Shown: in pieces, positions 1 through 11,470 of the stretch
Layout: every line of letters begins with the position of its first letter
Numbering within the stretch: the stretch's first letter is position 1
Assembly: GCF_004005475.1 (NCBI RefSeq)
Contig: NZ_RZTZ01000002.1
Location: 124,001-188,000, forward strand
Direction of reading: 5' to 3'
DNA length: 64,000 bases
Source of the DNA: Niallia taxi
Lineage (GTDB): Bacteria > Bacillota > Bacilli > Bacillales > Cytobacillaceae
Notes under the pieces: model-generated
The model's input: the letters and a program-made list of their open reading frames with translations, nothing else
Told to the model about the DNA's origin: nothing
Databases searched by the model: none
Position numbers and translations under genes: made by a program

Positions 1-31
1 CATGCTAACAAGAAGCAGGTGATGATGAACG

Positions 32-649
32 GTGAATGAGTCTTCTTCCAACAGCTCCAAGCTTTACTTGGACATAGTCAATCATTTAAGGGAAATGATT
101 GAAAAGGATGGCTTAAAACCAGGAGACAGACTTCCCTCTGAACGCTCCCTTTCCGAAAGGCTTAATGCAGGAAGATCATCTGTGAGAGAAGCACTGCGGG
201 CGTTGGAGCTTTTAGGGCTAATTGAAACGAAAAAAGGGGAAGGTACTTTTCTTCGGGATTTTCAAGGACATAGTCTTGTACAGTTAATCAGCACCTTTGT
301 ATTGCAGGATGAAAAGGCGAAATTGGATGTTTTAGAAACAAAAGACTTTATACAATTGAATTGTTTGCAGATCGCAATGGAAAAAATGACAGAGAAGGAG
401 CTGGCGGAAATTGCAGAGTGGGTTTACTCTGATATGGTCAGTGAAAGTGATTTTTTTTTCAGGATTGTCCAAATAGCTGATAACTACTTGCTGTTTCGCT
501 TATGGACCATACTAAAGGATTATTATTTCTCTCTTGGTTTTCCCAATGTATATTGGTCAAAAGAAGATTATTTGCTGCTATTAGATAATATAAAAAGCAA
601 AAATGAACAAGATTTAATCATGAATTATAGGAAAAAGAAGCAAACATAA
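32..649 (+). CDS. GntR-family (FadR-type) transcriptional regulator
   Basis: DNA-binding regulator of the GntR superfamily, 205 residues. The N-terminal winged helix-turn-helix spans roughly residues 10-75, with the family signatures LKPGDRLPSERSL and RSSVREALRALELLGLI. The C-terminal ~130 residues are short and divergent compared with a normal FCD ligand domain, so the effector cannot be read. GTG start, preceded by AGGTGATG at 16-23. It lies directly upstream of accDA in the same direction, which suggests a role in acyl or fatty-acid metabolism; that is inference from context. The family call is firm; the target genes are unknown. Confidence 0.85.
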   Translation: MNESSSNSSKLYLDIVNHLREMIEKDGLKPGDRLPSERSLSERLNAGRSSVREALRALELLGLIETKKGEGTFLRDFQGHSLVQLISTFVLQDEKAKLDVLETKDFIQLNCLQIAMEKMTEKELAEIAEWVYSDMVSESDFFFRIVQIADNYLLFRLWTILKDYYFSLGFPNVYWSKEDYLLLLDNIKSKNEQDLIMNYRKKKQT

Positions 650-803
650 TGGAATCATACTTTTACTTTTAATATCCTGACTTTTTTTATCGTGAACATT
701 AAATAAAAAGCAGGAACATGTCTATGCTCTTTTTTACTAAGATGTGCACCCTTAGAATTTGGGTAGTCACACAACGCAGAAAAATGGGGAGGCTTCCACA
801 TTG

Positions 804-1673
804 ATGATAAAGGAAATATTTTCGAAACCGAAAAAAAAGAAATATGCAACAATCCCTTCTGAATCATCTAAAACTGATGTTCCTGAAGGTGTCATGACAA
901 AATGCAGCAACTGCAAAAAAATTATGTATACGAAAGAATTGCAAAAAAATCTTAAAGTTTGTTTAAACTGTGGCTTTCATTTGCCAATGACAGGTTATGA
1001 GCGTTTAAGCTCTTTGCTGGATGAAGATACATTCACAGAAATGAACCAAGACATGAAAACTGGAAATCCACTGAATTTTCCAGGCTATGAAGATAAGATT
1101 GCAGGCGACCAAAAGAAGACAAATATGAATGAAGCGGTCGTAACTGGAACAGGTGAAATAAACGGTATTAAAGTAGTAATCGCAGTGATGGATTCTTCTT
1201 TCCGCATGGGAAGTATGGGTTCCGTTGTTGGCGAGAAGATTACGTTAGCAATTGAAAAGGCTGATGAGCTTTCATTGCCATTTATTATTTTCACTGCTTC
1301 AGGTGGTGCAAGGATGCAAGAAGGTGTCCTTAGTTTGATGCAAATGGCTAAAACGAGTACAGCATTGAAGAAGTTCAGCGACAATGGTGGACTTTATATT
1401 ACAGTGATGACACATCCGACTACCGGAGGAGTTTCCGCGAGTTTTGCTTCGTTAGGTGACTTTAACTTTGCTGAGCCTGGCGCGCTTATCGGATTTGCTG
1501 GAAGAAGAATTATCGAACAGACAATTGGAGAAAAGCTTCCAGAGGATTTCCAAACATCTGAATTTCTATTAAAGCATGGACAGCTCGATGCCGTCATACC
1601 GAGACTGGAAATGAAAGAAAAGCTCCATTTAGTTTTAGAAATGCATCAGGCAGGCGGTGATTCAGAATGGTAG
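804..1673 (+). CDS. accD: Acetyl-CoA carboxylase carboxyltransferase subunit beta
   Basis: Beta subunit of the carboxyltransferase that moves the carboxyl group from biotin carrier protein to acetyl-CoA, giving malonyl-CoA for fatty acid synthesis; cytoplasmic alpha2-beta2 complex with AccA. A four-cysteine zinc ribbon (CSNC ... CLNC) lies near residues 35-57, followed by the crotonase-fold core with [12 protein letters not shown] and [12 protein letters not shown]. The reading frame is open further upstream, but GGGGAGG at 786-792 and alignment with B. subtilis AccD (MLKDIF...) point to ATG 804, or to the adjacent TTG at 801. 289 residues, the usual length. Its stop overlaps the accA start by 7 nt, indicating translational coupling. 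Confidence 0.96.
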   Translation: MIKEIFSKPKKKKYATIPSESSKTDVPEGVMTKCSNCKKIMYTKELQKNLKVCLNCGFHLPMTGYERLSSLLDEDTFTEMNQDMKTGNPLNFPGYEDKIAGDQKKTNMNEAVVTGTGEINGIKVVIAVMDSSFRMGSMGSVVGEKITLAIEKADELSLPFIIFTASGGARMQEGVLSLMQMAKTSTALKKFSDNGGLYITVMTHPTTGGVSASFASLGDFNFAEPGALIGFAGRRIIEQTIGEKLPEDFQTSEFLLKHGQLDAVIPRLEMKEKLHLVLEMHQAGGDSEW

Positions 1674-2620
1674 AACTAGAATTTGACAAGCCAGTAGTTG
1701 AATTAAAAAACAAGATTAAAGAATTAGAAGATTTCTCCAAAAAAGCAAATGTAGATCTTTCCACTGAAATCGAAAAGCTGGAAAAACGATTGGAAAAATT
1801 GGAAAAAGAGGTTTATGAGAACATGAAGCCTTGGGACAGGGTGCAGATTGCAAGGCATCCAAGCAGGCCGACAACTCTTGACTATATTCCTTATCTTTTC
1901 ACAGATTTCATGGAGCTCCACGGTGACAGGACTTTTGGCGATGATGCTGCAATTGTTTCAGGTATTGCCAAATTTAAAGGTTTGCCAGTTACGGTAATTG
2001 GTCACCAAAGAGGGAAGGATACGAAGGAAAATATTCGCAGAAACTTTGGGATGCCACATCCTGAAGGATATAGAAAAGCTTTAAGGCTTGTGAAGCAGGC
2101 AGATAAATTCAGAAGACCAATCGTATGCTTTATTGATACGAAAGGAGCTTATCCAGGTAAGGCTGCTGAAGAGCGAGGCCAAAGCGAAGCAATCGCAAAA
2201 AACCTGTTTGAGATGGCTTCCTTGAAAGTACCTGTTGTATGTATCGTAATTGGAGAAGGCGGCAGTGGCGGTGCTTTAGCATTAGGTGTCGGAAATTATA
2301 TGCATATGCTAGAAAACTCCACTTATTCGGTAATATCTCCGGAAGGTGCTGCTAGTATCTTGTGGAAGGATTCAAACCAGGCGAAGCAAGCTGCCGAAAG
2401 AATGAAAATCACAGCTCCTGATTTAAAGGAAATGGGTATTGTCGATACAATCATTCCAGAGGTAAGAGGCGGAGCACATCATGATGTTGAGGCACAAGCA
2501 AAAGAAATTGAAACAGTGCTGTTTGCTTCCCTTAAGGAATTAAAAGCAATGACAGAAGCAGAACTTGTTGAACATCGCTACAATAAGTTTAAAGCAATTG
2601 GAGAACATATTTCTGAGTGA
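1667..2620 (+). CDS. accA: Acetyl-CoA carboxylase carboxyltransferase subunit alpha
   Basis: Alpha subunit of acetyl-CoA carboxyltransferase, partner of AccD, 317 residues. The N-terminal coiled region (residues ~1-60, rich in Lys/Glu) precedes the crotonase-like domain, with [30 protein letters not shown] and [14 protein letters not shown]. It overlaps accD by 7 nt, so the two subunits are made in register. It ends just before a strong terminator, closing an accDA operon. The length and all landmark motifs match Bacillus AccA. Confidence 0.97.
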   Translation: MVELEFDKPVVELKNKIKELEDFSKKANVDLSTEIEKLEKRLEKLEKEVYENMKPWDRVQIARHPSRPTTLDYIPYLFTDFMELHGDRTFGDDAAIVSGIAKFKGLPVTVIGHQRGKDTKENIRRNFGMPHPEGYRKALRLVKQADKFRRPIVCFIDTKGAYPGKAAEERGQSEAIAKNLFEMASLKVPVVCIVIGEGGSGGALALGVGNYMHMLENSTYSVISPEGAASILWKDSNQAKQAAERMKITAPDLKEMGIVDTIIPEVRGGAHHDVEAQAKEIETVLFASLKELKAMTEAELVEHRYNKFKAIGEHISE

Positions 2621-2630
2621 GCCAATACGG

Positions 2631-2679
2631 GAGCTTAAATGGGGGGCATGAGCTTTCTTATTTAAGCTCTTTTCTTTTG
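2631..2679 (+). terminator. Intrinsic terminator of accDA
   Basis: Perfect 10-bp inverted repeat GAGCTTAAAT (2631-2640) / ATTTAAGCTC (2660-2669) with a 19-nt loop, followed by TTTTCTTTT. It lies 11 nt after the accA stop codon. Confidence 0.9.
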
Positions 2680-4081
<1,402 letters not shown>

Positions 4082-4184
4082 TGATAGAAAAGGAGACTCG
4101 AATTAGATTTATTCTACTTGGAGTCTCTGCCATGAATACAAAGTACTAATCAGTAAAAAAATTATTTTAACGGAGGCATATATA

Positions 4185-5945
4185 ATGCGTAAGACAAAAA
4201 TAGTATGTACAATCGGTCCTGCTAGTGAAAGTGTTGAAAAGCTTACACAACTTATGGAAGCTGGTATGAACGTAGCAAGATTAAACTTCTCACATGGTGA
4301 TTTTGATGAGCATGGCGCACGTATCAAAAACATTCGTGAGGCATCTGAAATCACAGGTAAAAACGTTGCTATTCTACTTGATACTAAAGGCCCGGAAATT
4401 CGTACAAACAACATGAAGGACGGAGCAGTTGAGCTTGTAGCTGGAAATAACATTATTGTGTCTATGACAGAAGTAGAAGGTAATGCTGATAAGTTTTCCA
4501 TCACTTACGAAGGACTTATCGATGATGTGGAAGTAGGAAGCAAAATTCTTTTAGATGACGGTCTAATCGGACTTGAAGTAACAAGCATTGACAAAGCAGC
4601 TGGAGAAATACATACAAAAATCTTAAATACAGGCACACTTAAAAACAAAAAAGGTGTTAACGTGCCAGGCGTATCTGTTAAGCTACCAGGAATCACTGAA
4701 AAAGATACTAACGACATTCTTTTTGGTGTGGAACAAGGCATTGACTTTATTGCAGCATCTTTCGTACGCCGTGCGTCTGACGTTCTTGAAATTAAGCAAT
4801 TGCTTACAGACAATAACGCTTCACATATTCATATCATTCCTAAAATCGAAAACCAAGAAGGTGTCGACAATATCGATGAAATCTTGGAAGTTTCTGATGG
4901 CTTAATGGTAGCTCGTGGTGACTTAGGTGTAGAAATTCCTGCTGAAGAAGTTCCATTGGTACAAAAGTCCTTAATTAAAAAATGTAATATTCTAGGAAAA
5001 CCAGTTATCACTGCGACACAAATGCTTGACAGCATGCAACGCAACCCACGCCCAACAAGAGCAGAAGCAAGTGACGTTGCAAATGCAATTTTCGATGGCA
5101 CAGATGCTATCATGCTTTCTGGTGAAACTGCTGCTGGAACATACCCAATTGAAGCTGTTCAAACAATGAACAACATTGCTTCAAGAGCAGAAACTGCACT
5201 TAACTATAAAGAAATTCTTTCGAAGAGAAGCAGAGATGTTGAACCTAATATCACTGATTCAATCGGACAATCAGTTGCTCACACTGCATTGAACCTTGAT
5301 GTAAAAGCAGTTATCACACCAACAGCAAGCGGTCAAACAGCAAGAATGATCTCTAAATATCGTCCGGAAGCTCCAATTGTAGCTGTAACATATGATGCAC
5401 ATATTTTGAGACAGCTTGCTTTAGTTTGGGGTGTATATCCTCGTTTAAGCACAAGAAGTGAGTCTACAGATGAAATGCTTGATGTTGCAATTCAAGAAAG
5501 TGTAAACAGCTCAATCGTTACACATGGTGATACTGTTGTTATTACTGCTGGCTTGCCTGTAGGTGAAACAGGAACAACAAATATCATGAAAATCCATGTT
5601 GTTGGTGATATTTTGGCAAAAGGTCAAGGAATCGGCCGTAAAACAGCTTATGGTAAAGCAATCATTGCTAACAATGCAAAGGATGCTCTTGATAAAGTAA
5701 CACAAGGTTCTGTTTTGGTTACTACAGGAACAGATCGTGACATGGTGCCTGCACTTGAAAAATGCAGTGCGTTAATAACAGAAGAGGGCGGTTTGACAAG
5801 CCATGCTGCTGTTGTTGGACTTAACCTTGGTATACCTGTTATTGTTGGAGTGGAAAATGCAACAGAAATCTTCACTGACGGTCAAGAAATCACAGTTGAT
5901 TCTCGCATTGGAACAATCTACAGCGGACATGCAAGCGTACTTTAA
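4185..5945 (+). CDS. pyk: Pyruvate kinase
   Basis: Converts phosphoenolpyruvate + ADP to pyruvate + ATP. 586 residues, about 110 longer than E. coli-type enzymes because of the extra C-terminal domain typical of Bacillaceae, related to the PEP-utilising swivel domain ([20 protein letters not shown] near residues 530-560). Active-site landmarks: [37 protein letters not shown], and TATQMLDSM with [12 protein letters not shown]. The SD ACGGAGG is well spaced before the ATG. It is the downstream partner of pfkA and ends at a strong terminator. Confidence 0.97.
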   Translation: MRKTKIVCTIGPASESVEKLTQLMEAGMNVARLNFSHGDFDEHGARIKNIREASEITGKNVAILLDTKGPEIRTNNMKDGAVELVAGNNIIVSMTEVEGNADKFSITYEGLIDDVEVGSKILLDDGLIGLEVTSIDKAAGEIHTKILNTGTLKNKKGVNVPGVSVKLPGITEKDTNDILFGVEQGIDFIAASFVRRASDVLEIKQLLTDNNASHIHIIPKIENQEGVDNIDEILEVSDGLMVARGDLGVEIPAEEVPLVQKSLIKKCNILGKPVITATQMLDSMQRNPRPTRAEASDVANAIFDGTDAIMLSGETAAGTYPIEAVQTMNNIASRAETALNYKEILSKRSRDVEPNITDSIGQSVAHTALNLDVKAVITPTASGQTARMISKYRPEAPIVAVTYDAHILRQLALVWGVYPRLSTRSESTDEMLDVAIQESVNSSIVTHGDTVVITAGLPVGETGTTNIMKIHVVGDILAKGQGIGRKTAYGKAIIANNAKDALDKVTQGSVLVTTGTDRDMVPALEKCSALITEEGGLTSHAAVVGLNLGIPVIVGVENATEIFTDGQEITVDSRIGTIYSGHASVL

Positions 5946-5956
5946 TATTTGAGTAA

Positions 5957-6016
5957 ACGCCGAAAAGCTCACCTTGTTTTTTAGAAAGCAAGGATGTGCT
6001 TTTCGGTGTTTTTTTT
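5957..6016 (+). terminator. Intrinsic terminator after pyk
   Basis: ACGCCGAAAAGC (5957-5968) pairs with GCTTTTCGGTGT (5998-6009), a 12-bp stem with one G-U pair, followed by a run of T. Confidence 0.9.
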
Positions 6017-6104
6017 CTGGGAATAAATGCATGCTGCTAATATTTTTCTATTTGCAAGGAAAAAGCTATAATGGAGGAAAGAAGTATTAAAGGAGGAGCG
6101 TCAT

Positions 6105-6494
6105 TTGCGTAATCTCTTTATTGCATTATTGATTCTGCCGCTTGTCGAACTAGCTGCATTCCTGTTATCAGGAAAGTTAATTGGCATTCCGGAGACGTTA
6201 ATATTAGTTGTAGTAACTAGCTTGCTTGGAGCTTTTATTTTGAAGAAGGAAGGCGTTAAAGCAATCAGAAATGTTCAGGAACAGCTCAGTCTTGGAAGTC
6301 TGCCTGGTGACGCCATTTTGAATGGCTTTTGCGTATTAATTGGCGGGATTTTTATGCTGCTGCCAGGATTTCTGTCTGATATTGTTGGTGCTTTGCTGCT
6401 GCTTCCGCCAACTAGAAAGCTTTGCAAAAAGCTGTTGCTTCATTATATGCAGAAAAAGCTGCTGCAAAAGAACAGGATTATTATCCATCAATAG
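6105..6494 (+). CDS. fxsA: FxsA family membrane protein
   Basis: Small integral membrane protein, 129 residues, of the FxsA/YtzA family. E. coli FxsA suppresses F-plasmid exclusion of phage T7; its normal role is unknown. It has hydrophobic segments at about residues 3-20, 24-48 and 75-100 and the family motif LLGAFILKKEGVKAI. TTG start after AAAGGAGGAG. The position between pyk and ytvI matches B. subtilis ytzA. Confidence 0.9.
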   Translation: MRNLFIALLILPLVELAAFLLSGKLIGIPETLILVVVTSLLGAFILKKEGVKAIRNVQEQLSLGSLPGDAILNGFCVLIGGIFMLLPGFLSDIVGALLLLPPTRKLCKKLLLHYMQKKLLQKNRIIIHQ

Positions 6495-6548
6495 ACAGAA
6501 CAAAACAGCGGCATGGAAAATCCATGGCCGCTGTTTTGTTCTGTTATT
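6495..6548. terminator. Bidirectional terminator between fxsA and ytvI
   Basis: A long, nearly perfect inverted repeat: ACAGAACAAAACAGCGG (from 6495) pairs with CCGCTGTTTTGTTCTGT (to 6544), with CATGGA/TCCATG at the top. A/T runs on both flanks let it end both convergent transcripts. It overlaps the 3' end of ytvI. Confidence 0.88.
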
Positions 6549-7659
6549 TTTCTGCTCCTTTAATGAAGCTCCATAGATCAGCGAAAACACCAGCTTTATT
6601 TAACGTGCTGATAATTACAAGTGTTACTGGACCGACAATTAATCCTAGAAATCCAATTAGCTTAAAGCCGACAAATAGCGCAACTAAGGTTGCGAGGGGA
6701 TCAAGTCCGATGCTGGATGACAATATTTTCGGCTCCATAATTTGCCTTTGGACAAGAACTACTATGTACAATACAGTTAGTCCAATAGCTTGAGGCATTT
6801 GCCCAGTAATCACTTCGTAAATAATCCAAGGAACAAATACGAGTCCTGTACCTAAATACGGAATTATATCAACTATTCCAGTGACTAACGCTATCGTAAT
6901 GGCATAATCAACACGGAGGATGATTAACCCGATAAGAATGATAACAGTTGTAATGGATACTAATGTGAGCTGTGCTTTTAAAAAGCCGAGCAAGGCCCTT
7001 TTTAAATCGACAAACACTGATTTTCCGCTTTTACTCAAGCGGGGAGGCAGCAGGTTCGTTAACTTCCGTATTAGACGGTTCCAATCCTTGCTTATAAAAA
7101 ATGTTGCCAATAAAGAGAAAATAATCACAGTAGCAGCATTCGGAAACCAAGATAAGATAATCGGGATATTCTGAAAGAAGGATTGGATAAACGTACCGAC
7201 ACTTGATCCAATCTGTTCACCAACATTTTTAATATTAGTAATAATCGTATTTTGCTGGTTTGTCCCTAAATTATTAAATGTGCTGGCAAGTTGGTTATAT
7301 AACGGAATAATTTGCGCTGTGAAAAAGTCTTCGATGTATTCAATGAGTACATTAATATGCTCTGGTACCACATTCGCTAAATAAGCGGCACCTGTTACAA
7401 TTTCTGCAACCAGCAAGGTGATAAGTCCTGCAAATAAAGATAAAATAATAATAATGCTTAAGATTACTGCAAAGGCTCTAGGTAATTTGCACTTGAATTG
7501 TAGAAAGTTAACAAGCGGGTTCATAAGAAATGCAATCAAAAAGCCTATAATAAATGGATAGGTTATTTTTGATAAATAAAAAAATCCAACAAATACTAGT
7601 ATCGTCACTGCAATGACAAACAGCAGACGAAGTGAACGGTGAATCAAAGTCATGTTCAA
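6544..7659 (-). CDS. ytvI: Sporulation integral membrane protein YtvI (AI-2E transporter family)
   Basis: Polytopic membrane protein, 371 residues, of the AI-2E/PerM transporter superfamily. Paired hydrophobic segments lie near residues 10-50, further helices at 60-90 and 155-180, and a C-terminal block at 225-350 carries the family signature DIIPYLGTGLVFVPW. In B. subtilis the same syntenic position holds ytvI, a sporulation-linked gene; the transported substrate is unknown. Convergent to fxsA with a shared terminator. A second member of the family lies at 35286-36413. Confidence 0.88.
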   Translation of the reverse strand: MNMTLIHRSLRLLFVIAVTILVFVGFFYLSKITYPFIIGFLIAFLMNPLVNFLQFKCKLPRAFAVILSIIIILSLFAGLITLLVAEIVTGAAYLANVVPEHINVLIEYIEDFFTAQIIPLYNQLASTFNNLGTNQQNTIITNIKNVGEQIGSSVGTFIQSFFQNIPIILSWFPNAATVIIFSLLATFFISKDWNRLIRKLTNLLPPRLSKSGKSVFVDLKRALLGFLKAQLTLVSITTVIILIGLIILRVDYAITIALVTGIVDIIPYLGTGLVFVPWIIYEVITGQMPQAIGLTVLYIVVLVQRQIMEPKILSSSIGLDPLATLVALFVGFKLIGFLGLIVGPVTLVIISTLNKAGVFADLWSFIKGAEK

Positions 7660-7859
7660 CCAATTGTCCTCCCATTCTCGCTTAAAAATACATATTAGTT
7701 TGTTTAATCTTTGTTATTCATATGTATACAAATCAAAAATAACCATATAAAAAATGTAAGCTCACTATGGCTCATCCATGCTATATCATTGATTATAGAG
7801 GAAAAGAAAAGGATGGGTCAATTAATGGTCATTTAGTTTTCGAAAAGGAGTAATTAACT

Positions 7860-8321
7860 ATGTTCAGTCAATCATACCTATTTTTGTATTTATTAATTCT
7901 TATAGCTCTTATTGCAAAGAATACTTCCCTGCTAATTGCAGTTGGAGCCTTATTATTTTTGAAGGTGATTGGGCTTGATGCCAAATCCTTCTCCTTCATC
8001 CAGTCGAAGGGTATTAATTGGGGAGTGACCATCATTACGATTGCCGTGCTTGCACCAATTGCAACAGGAGAAATCGGATTTCGGGACTTGTCAGCGGCTT
8101 TTAAATCACCTTTTGCATGGATCGCCCTATTATCAGGTATAGCAGTTGCATTGCTGGCAAAAGGCGGCGTTAATTTATTGTCATCAGATCCGCAAATCAC
8201 TACTGCACTTGTGTTAGGGACAATATTGGCAGTCTCTTTGTTTAAAGGAGTTGCGGTTGGTCCTCTAATAGGTGCTGGTATTGCTTATATGGCGATGCGT
8301 GCAATGGAATGGTTTAAATAA
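7860..8321 (+). CDS. ytwI: DUF441 family membrane protein YtwI
   Basis: Hydrophobic protein of 153 residues with about four to five predicted membrane segments (residues 5-40, 55-75, 85-110, 118-150). It matches the DUF441 family by length and its Gly/Ala-rich helices, and it keeps the B. subtilis ytvI-ytwI adjacency. The function is unknown. SD AAAGGAG before ATG 7860, and its own terminator follows. In B. subtilis citZ comes next; here an accessory pair intervenes. Confidence 0.85.
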   Translation: MFSQSYLFLYLLILIALIAKNTSLLIAVGALLFLKVIGLDAKSFSFIQSKGINWGVTIITIAVLAPIATGEIGFRDLSAAFKSPFAWIALLSGIAVALLAKGGVNLLSSDPQITTALVLGTILAVSLFKGVAVGPLIGAGIAYMAMRAMEWFK

Positions 8322-8326
8322 CTTCT

Positions 8327-8354
8327 GGGAATCAGTGCTGATTCCCTTTTTTTT
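8327..8354 (+). terminator. Intrinsic terminator after ytwI
   Basis: GGGAATCA (8327-8334) and TGATTCCC (8339-8346) form an 8-bp stem with a GTGC loop, followed by eight T. Confidence 0.92.
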
Positions 8355-8526
8355 ATTCCAAAATTACATGCTTTGTCCTTTTTATTATTGAATTTCGAGT
8401 TCTTCTACATATTGTAAGAAAATCTTTCGTGAAAATGCTATCAATATTCGTTTCGAAATTAAAAGTTATATAATAATTACAATTTGAAATTATATAAAGA
8501 TAATTGTTTTCAAAACGAAAAAACCA

Positions 8527-8543
8527 TGTCAGAAAATCTGACA
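8527..8543. promoter_or_regulatory. Palindromic operator-like site upstream of the MFS-GGT pair
   Basis: Perfect inverted repeat TGTCAGA-AAA-TCTGACA, 69 nt before the MFS start. Its size and symmetry fit a dimeric repressor site. No U-run follows, so it is not a terminator. The regulator is unknown and no regulator gene is adjacent. Confidence 0.4.
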
Positions 8544-8611
8544 GAATACATTTCCTTTTGCTTTTAACATGGTACTATTATGTCAACATTTTAGTTAAAG
8601 GAGACTTGTAT

Positions 8612-9850
8612 ATGAAAAAAACACGTCCTGCACTCACTATCTTTTTATTCTTTTTAGGCTGGGTATTTATGTATGCTGACAGGAATATTTTATCGCCTGT
8701 TATGGGAAGCATCGGGGAGGAATGGAGTTTAAATCAAACACAGCTAGGTCTAATGTCAACTGTTTTCTTTGCTGCATATGCATTCATGCAAATCCCGACA
8801 GGAATTTTGGCAGACAAATTTGGCCGTGTGAAAGTTCTTGTTATCGGCTTTATCGTTTTTGGTATCGGAACATATTTGAGCGGTGCATCTGCAACGTTCG
8901 GGATATTTTTAATGATGCGCGCTCTGACTGGATTAGGAGAAGGCACCTATTACGGGTCCCAATATGGTATTTCCTCCACAATTACACCGAAAAAGTATCG
9001 AGGACTTGTTTCTGCCATCATTAATAGCGGTATGGCATTTGGTATTTCGCTAGGGTTCATGTCATCAAGCTATTTTACTTATACATTGAATAAAGGATGG
9101 CAATTTCCCTTTTATGTATTTGCAATACCAACGATTATCGTTGGTATCTTGATTGCTATTTTTGTCCGTGACAACTCGCATAAAGAGAAAAAACAGAATG
9201 TTCAGACAACGGAAAAAGTGGAGTTGAAAAAAATCTTCACAAAAAACCATATTTTCGTTTATATTTTGATTTTCTGCTCTTTATATGGATTTTTTGGAAT
9301 GCTTACATGGCTTCCCTATTATTTACAAACAGCTAGAGATATTGAAGCATCACAAACAGGAATTATTTCTTCTTTAGTACCATGGGCTTCTATCCCTGGA
9401 GCAATTCTTTTCGGTTTCTTATCTGATCGAATCAAAAGCAGAAAACCGCTTATTATCGGCCTTGCTTTAGCAGGTGCATTATGTCAATTTATCATCCCGT
9501 ATACAGAAAATTATTCATTTTTAATTGTCGGCTTATGCTTGTACGGTTTACTTGGAAAATTGGCGTTAGATCCAGTTTTGATTTCCTATATGGCTGACAT
9601 AACTCCACAGTCCATGTATTCAAGAGTGTATGGATTCTTTAACTTCAGCGGAATGCTTTCATCCATTTTCGCACCATATATTACAGGGTATTTTGCTGAT
9701 AAAACAGGAAGCCTTGAATTTGGGTTTTATTTAGCAGGAGGACTGTTAATAATCGGTGCTTTGTTGTTTTTATTCACGACTGATAAAAATCAAGCTAGTT
9801 CCAATTCCGTTCAGCCTGTCAGCTTAAAAAGGGAGGAGAAGCTAGTTTGA
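8612..9850 (+). CDS. Major facilitator superfamily transporter
   Basis: Twelve-helix MFS permease, 412 residues. The first cytoplasmic loop carries the MFS motif A (GILADKFGRVKVL, near residues 65-77), repeated in weaker form after helix 8 (FGFLSDRIKSRKP). The early FMYADRN segment resembles anion:cation symporter and sugar-acid type MFS members. ATG 8612 is selected by AAAGGAG at 8597-8603; an earlier in-frame codon at 8504 would add a non-membrane extension without an SD. Its stop overlaps the start of the gamma-glutamyltransferase by 4 nt, so the pair is translationally coupled. Uptake of a gamma-glutamyl compound is a reasonable guess, not shown. Confidence 0.82.
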   Translation: MKKTRPALTIFLFFLGWVFMYADRNILSPVMGSIGEEWSLNQTQLGLMSTVFFAAYAFMQIPTGILADKFGRVKVLVIGFIVFGIGTYLSGASATFGIFLMMRALTGLGEGTYYGSQYGISSTITPKKYRGLVSAIINSGMAFGISLGFMSSSYFTYTLNKGWQFPFYVFAIPTIIVGILIAIFVRDNSHKEKKQNVQTTEKVELKKIFTKNHIFVYILIFCSLYGFFGMLTWLPYYLQTARDIEASQTGIISSLVPWASIPGAILFGFLSDRIKSRKPLIIGLALAGALCQFIIPYTENYSFLIVGLCLYGLLGKLALDPVLISYMADITPQSMYSRVYGFFNFSGMLSSIFAPYITGYFADKTGSLEFGFYLAGGLLIIGALLFLFTTDKNQASSNSVQPVSLKREEKLV

Positions 9851-11427
9851 ATAAAGTAATTGTTGGTACAAAAACAATGGTTGTAAGTCCACATTATTTA
9901 GCATCTCAGGCTGGAGAAAGGATATTGGAGAAGGGCGGAAACGCCTTTGATGCAGCTGTTGCAGTCAGCGCCTGCCTTGCTGTTGTTTATCCTCATATGA
10001 CAGGGCTTGGCGGAGATTCCTTCTGGCTTGCTTATGGAGCAAAGGAAAAGAAAATTCGCTCCTATAATGGAAGCGGCAAATCCGGTGCTGTTGTGACTAG
10101 GGATAAATATAAAGGAAGGGATTCAATCCCTTTTAGAGGCATAGAAAGTGTAATAACAGTGCCGGGTATGGTGGATAGCTGGGATGCCATATTGAATGAA
10201 TTTGGAAGTATGTCGCTTCAAGAAGTACTCGCGCCTGCGATTGAATATGCAAAGCACGGCTTCCCATTATCTAATGACCAATACGAAAATACAGTAAAGA
10301 ATGTGGAGCTGCTTAAGAAAGATAAAGATACAGCAGCTATCTTCTTACAGGGCGGGGAAATTCCGCCTGCATTTCAAAAGTTTGTACAAACGAATCTGGG
10401 ACACACATTATCCCAGTTGGCGGAAAAGGGAAGAGATGATTTCTATAAAGGCGATCTGGCAAAAAAAATCATTTCAAGTCTGCAGGAAAAAGGAAGCCTT
10501 TTGACAGAAGCAGATTTTGCAAGCCATCAGGGAGAGTGGGGGGACCCGCTTTCGAGCACTTATCGAGACTATTCTATATTCCAAGTACCTCCTAATTCAC
10601 AAGGATTTGTTGGCTTGATGATCCTTAATATTTTGGAAAATTACGATTTATCAACAATACCTCATGGTTCTTATCAGTATTATCACTTATTGGTGGAGGC
10701 AATAAAAGTGAGCTTCCAAGACCGAAATAAGCACTTAACAGATCCGAATTGGCATAATATCCCTTTGGAAAGGCTCTTAAGCAAGGAATATGCGAGGAAA
10801 CTTGCAGCATCCATATCATTTGAAGAAACAAGTCATTTATCAACACAGCCTGTCGGCAGCGATACAGCACATGCTGCAGTTGTAGATAGTGAAGGCAATG
10901 CAGTTTCCTTCATTCAAAGCCTTTATTTCGAGTTTGGTTCTGGAATTGTTGCTGGAGAAACAGGAATAACTATGCAAAATAGAGGCTCCTTCTTTTCTTT
11001 AGATGAACAACATATTAATGCATTGGAACCACAAAAAAGAACTTTTCATACATTGATGCCTGCAATGGCTTTCAAAAACGATAAACCATATGTATTATAT
11101 GGGACACAAGGAGGAGAGGGACAGCCGCAAACGCAAACTGTCATGATTACGAGAATGCTTGATTATGGCATGAATCCTCAAGAGGCAATTAGTGGACCAA
11201 GGTTTGTATGGGGCAGAACATGGGGGGAAAAGACAGAGGAACTGAAAATAGAAAGTCGCATACCAACAGATGTATTAGAAAAGCTGCAAAAGGCCGGTCA
11301 CATTGTTAACAGGGTAGAAGCATATGACGGAATTATGGGTCATGCTAATGCAATCCTTATTGATGATCAGGGATATCTGTATGGTGGAGTCGACCCAAGA
11401 AGTGATGGGGCGGCTATCGGAAAGTAA
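9847..11427 (+). CDS. Gamma-glutamyltransferase-like Ntn hydrolase (YwrD-type, no signal peptide)
   Basis: Ntn-hydrolase of the gamma-glutamyltranspeptidase family, 526 residues, closest in length and lack of a secretion signal to B. subtilis YwrD. Family blocks: GGNAFDAAVAVSACLAVVYP, MTGLGGDSFW, and the autoprocessing site SDTAHAAVVD, where Thr340 would become the N-terminal nucleophile of the small subunit. The start MNKVIVGTKTMVV lacks a hydrophobic leader, so a cytoplasmic enzyme acting on imported gamma-glutamyl substrates is expected. TTG start overlapping the MFS stop (TTGA). Followed by a modest terminator. The pair interrupts the ytwI-citZ adjacency of B. subtilis. Confidence 0.88.
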   Translation: MNKVIVGTKTMVVSPHYLASQAGERILEKGGNAFDAAVAVSACLAVVYPHMTGLGGDSFWLAYGAKEKKIRSYNGSGKSGAVVTRDKYKGRDSIPFRGIESVITVPGMVDSWDAILNEFGSMSLQEVLAPAIEYAKHGFPLSNDQYENTVKNVELLKKDKDTAAIFLQGGEIPPAFQKFVQTNLGHTLSQLAEKGRDDFYKGDLAKKIISSLQEKGSLLTEADFASHQGEWGDPLSSTYRDYSIFQVPPNSQGFVGLMILNILENYDLSTIPHGSYQYYHLLVEAIKVSFQDRNKHLTDPNWHNIPLERLLSKEYARKLAASISFEETSHLSTQPVGSDTAHAAVVDSEGNAVSFIQSLYFEFGSGIVAGETGITMQNRGSFFSLDEQHINALEPQKRTFHTLMPAMAFKNDKPYVLYGTQGGEGQPQTQTVMITRMLDYGMNPQEAISGPRFVWGRTWGEKTEELKIESRIPTDVLEKLQKAGHIVNRVEAYDGIMGHANAILIDDQGYLYGGVDPRSDGAAIGK

Positions 11428-11439
11428 TCAGAAGAATTA

Positions 11440-11470
11440 GGCACAGTCTCATGGAAGCTGTGCCCCTTTT
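11440..11470 (+). terminator. Probable terminator after the MFS-GGT operon
   Basis: GGCACAG (11440-11446) pairs with CTGTGCC (11458-11464), an 11-nt loop, then CCTTTT. The U-run is short, so the call is moderate. Confidence 0.6.

Noticed and set aside
7680-7859. Possible small RNA or riboswitch between ytvI and ytwI
   Set aside because: Only AT-rich sequence with divergent promoter-like motifs; no stable fold or conserved RNA motif was seen.
9847-11427. Secreted poly-gamma-glutamate-processing GGT
   Set aside because: There is no signal peptide and the neighbours are a transporter rather than capsule genes, so a cytoplasmic YwrD-type enzyme is more likely.
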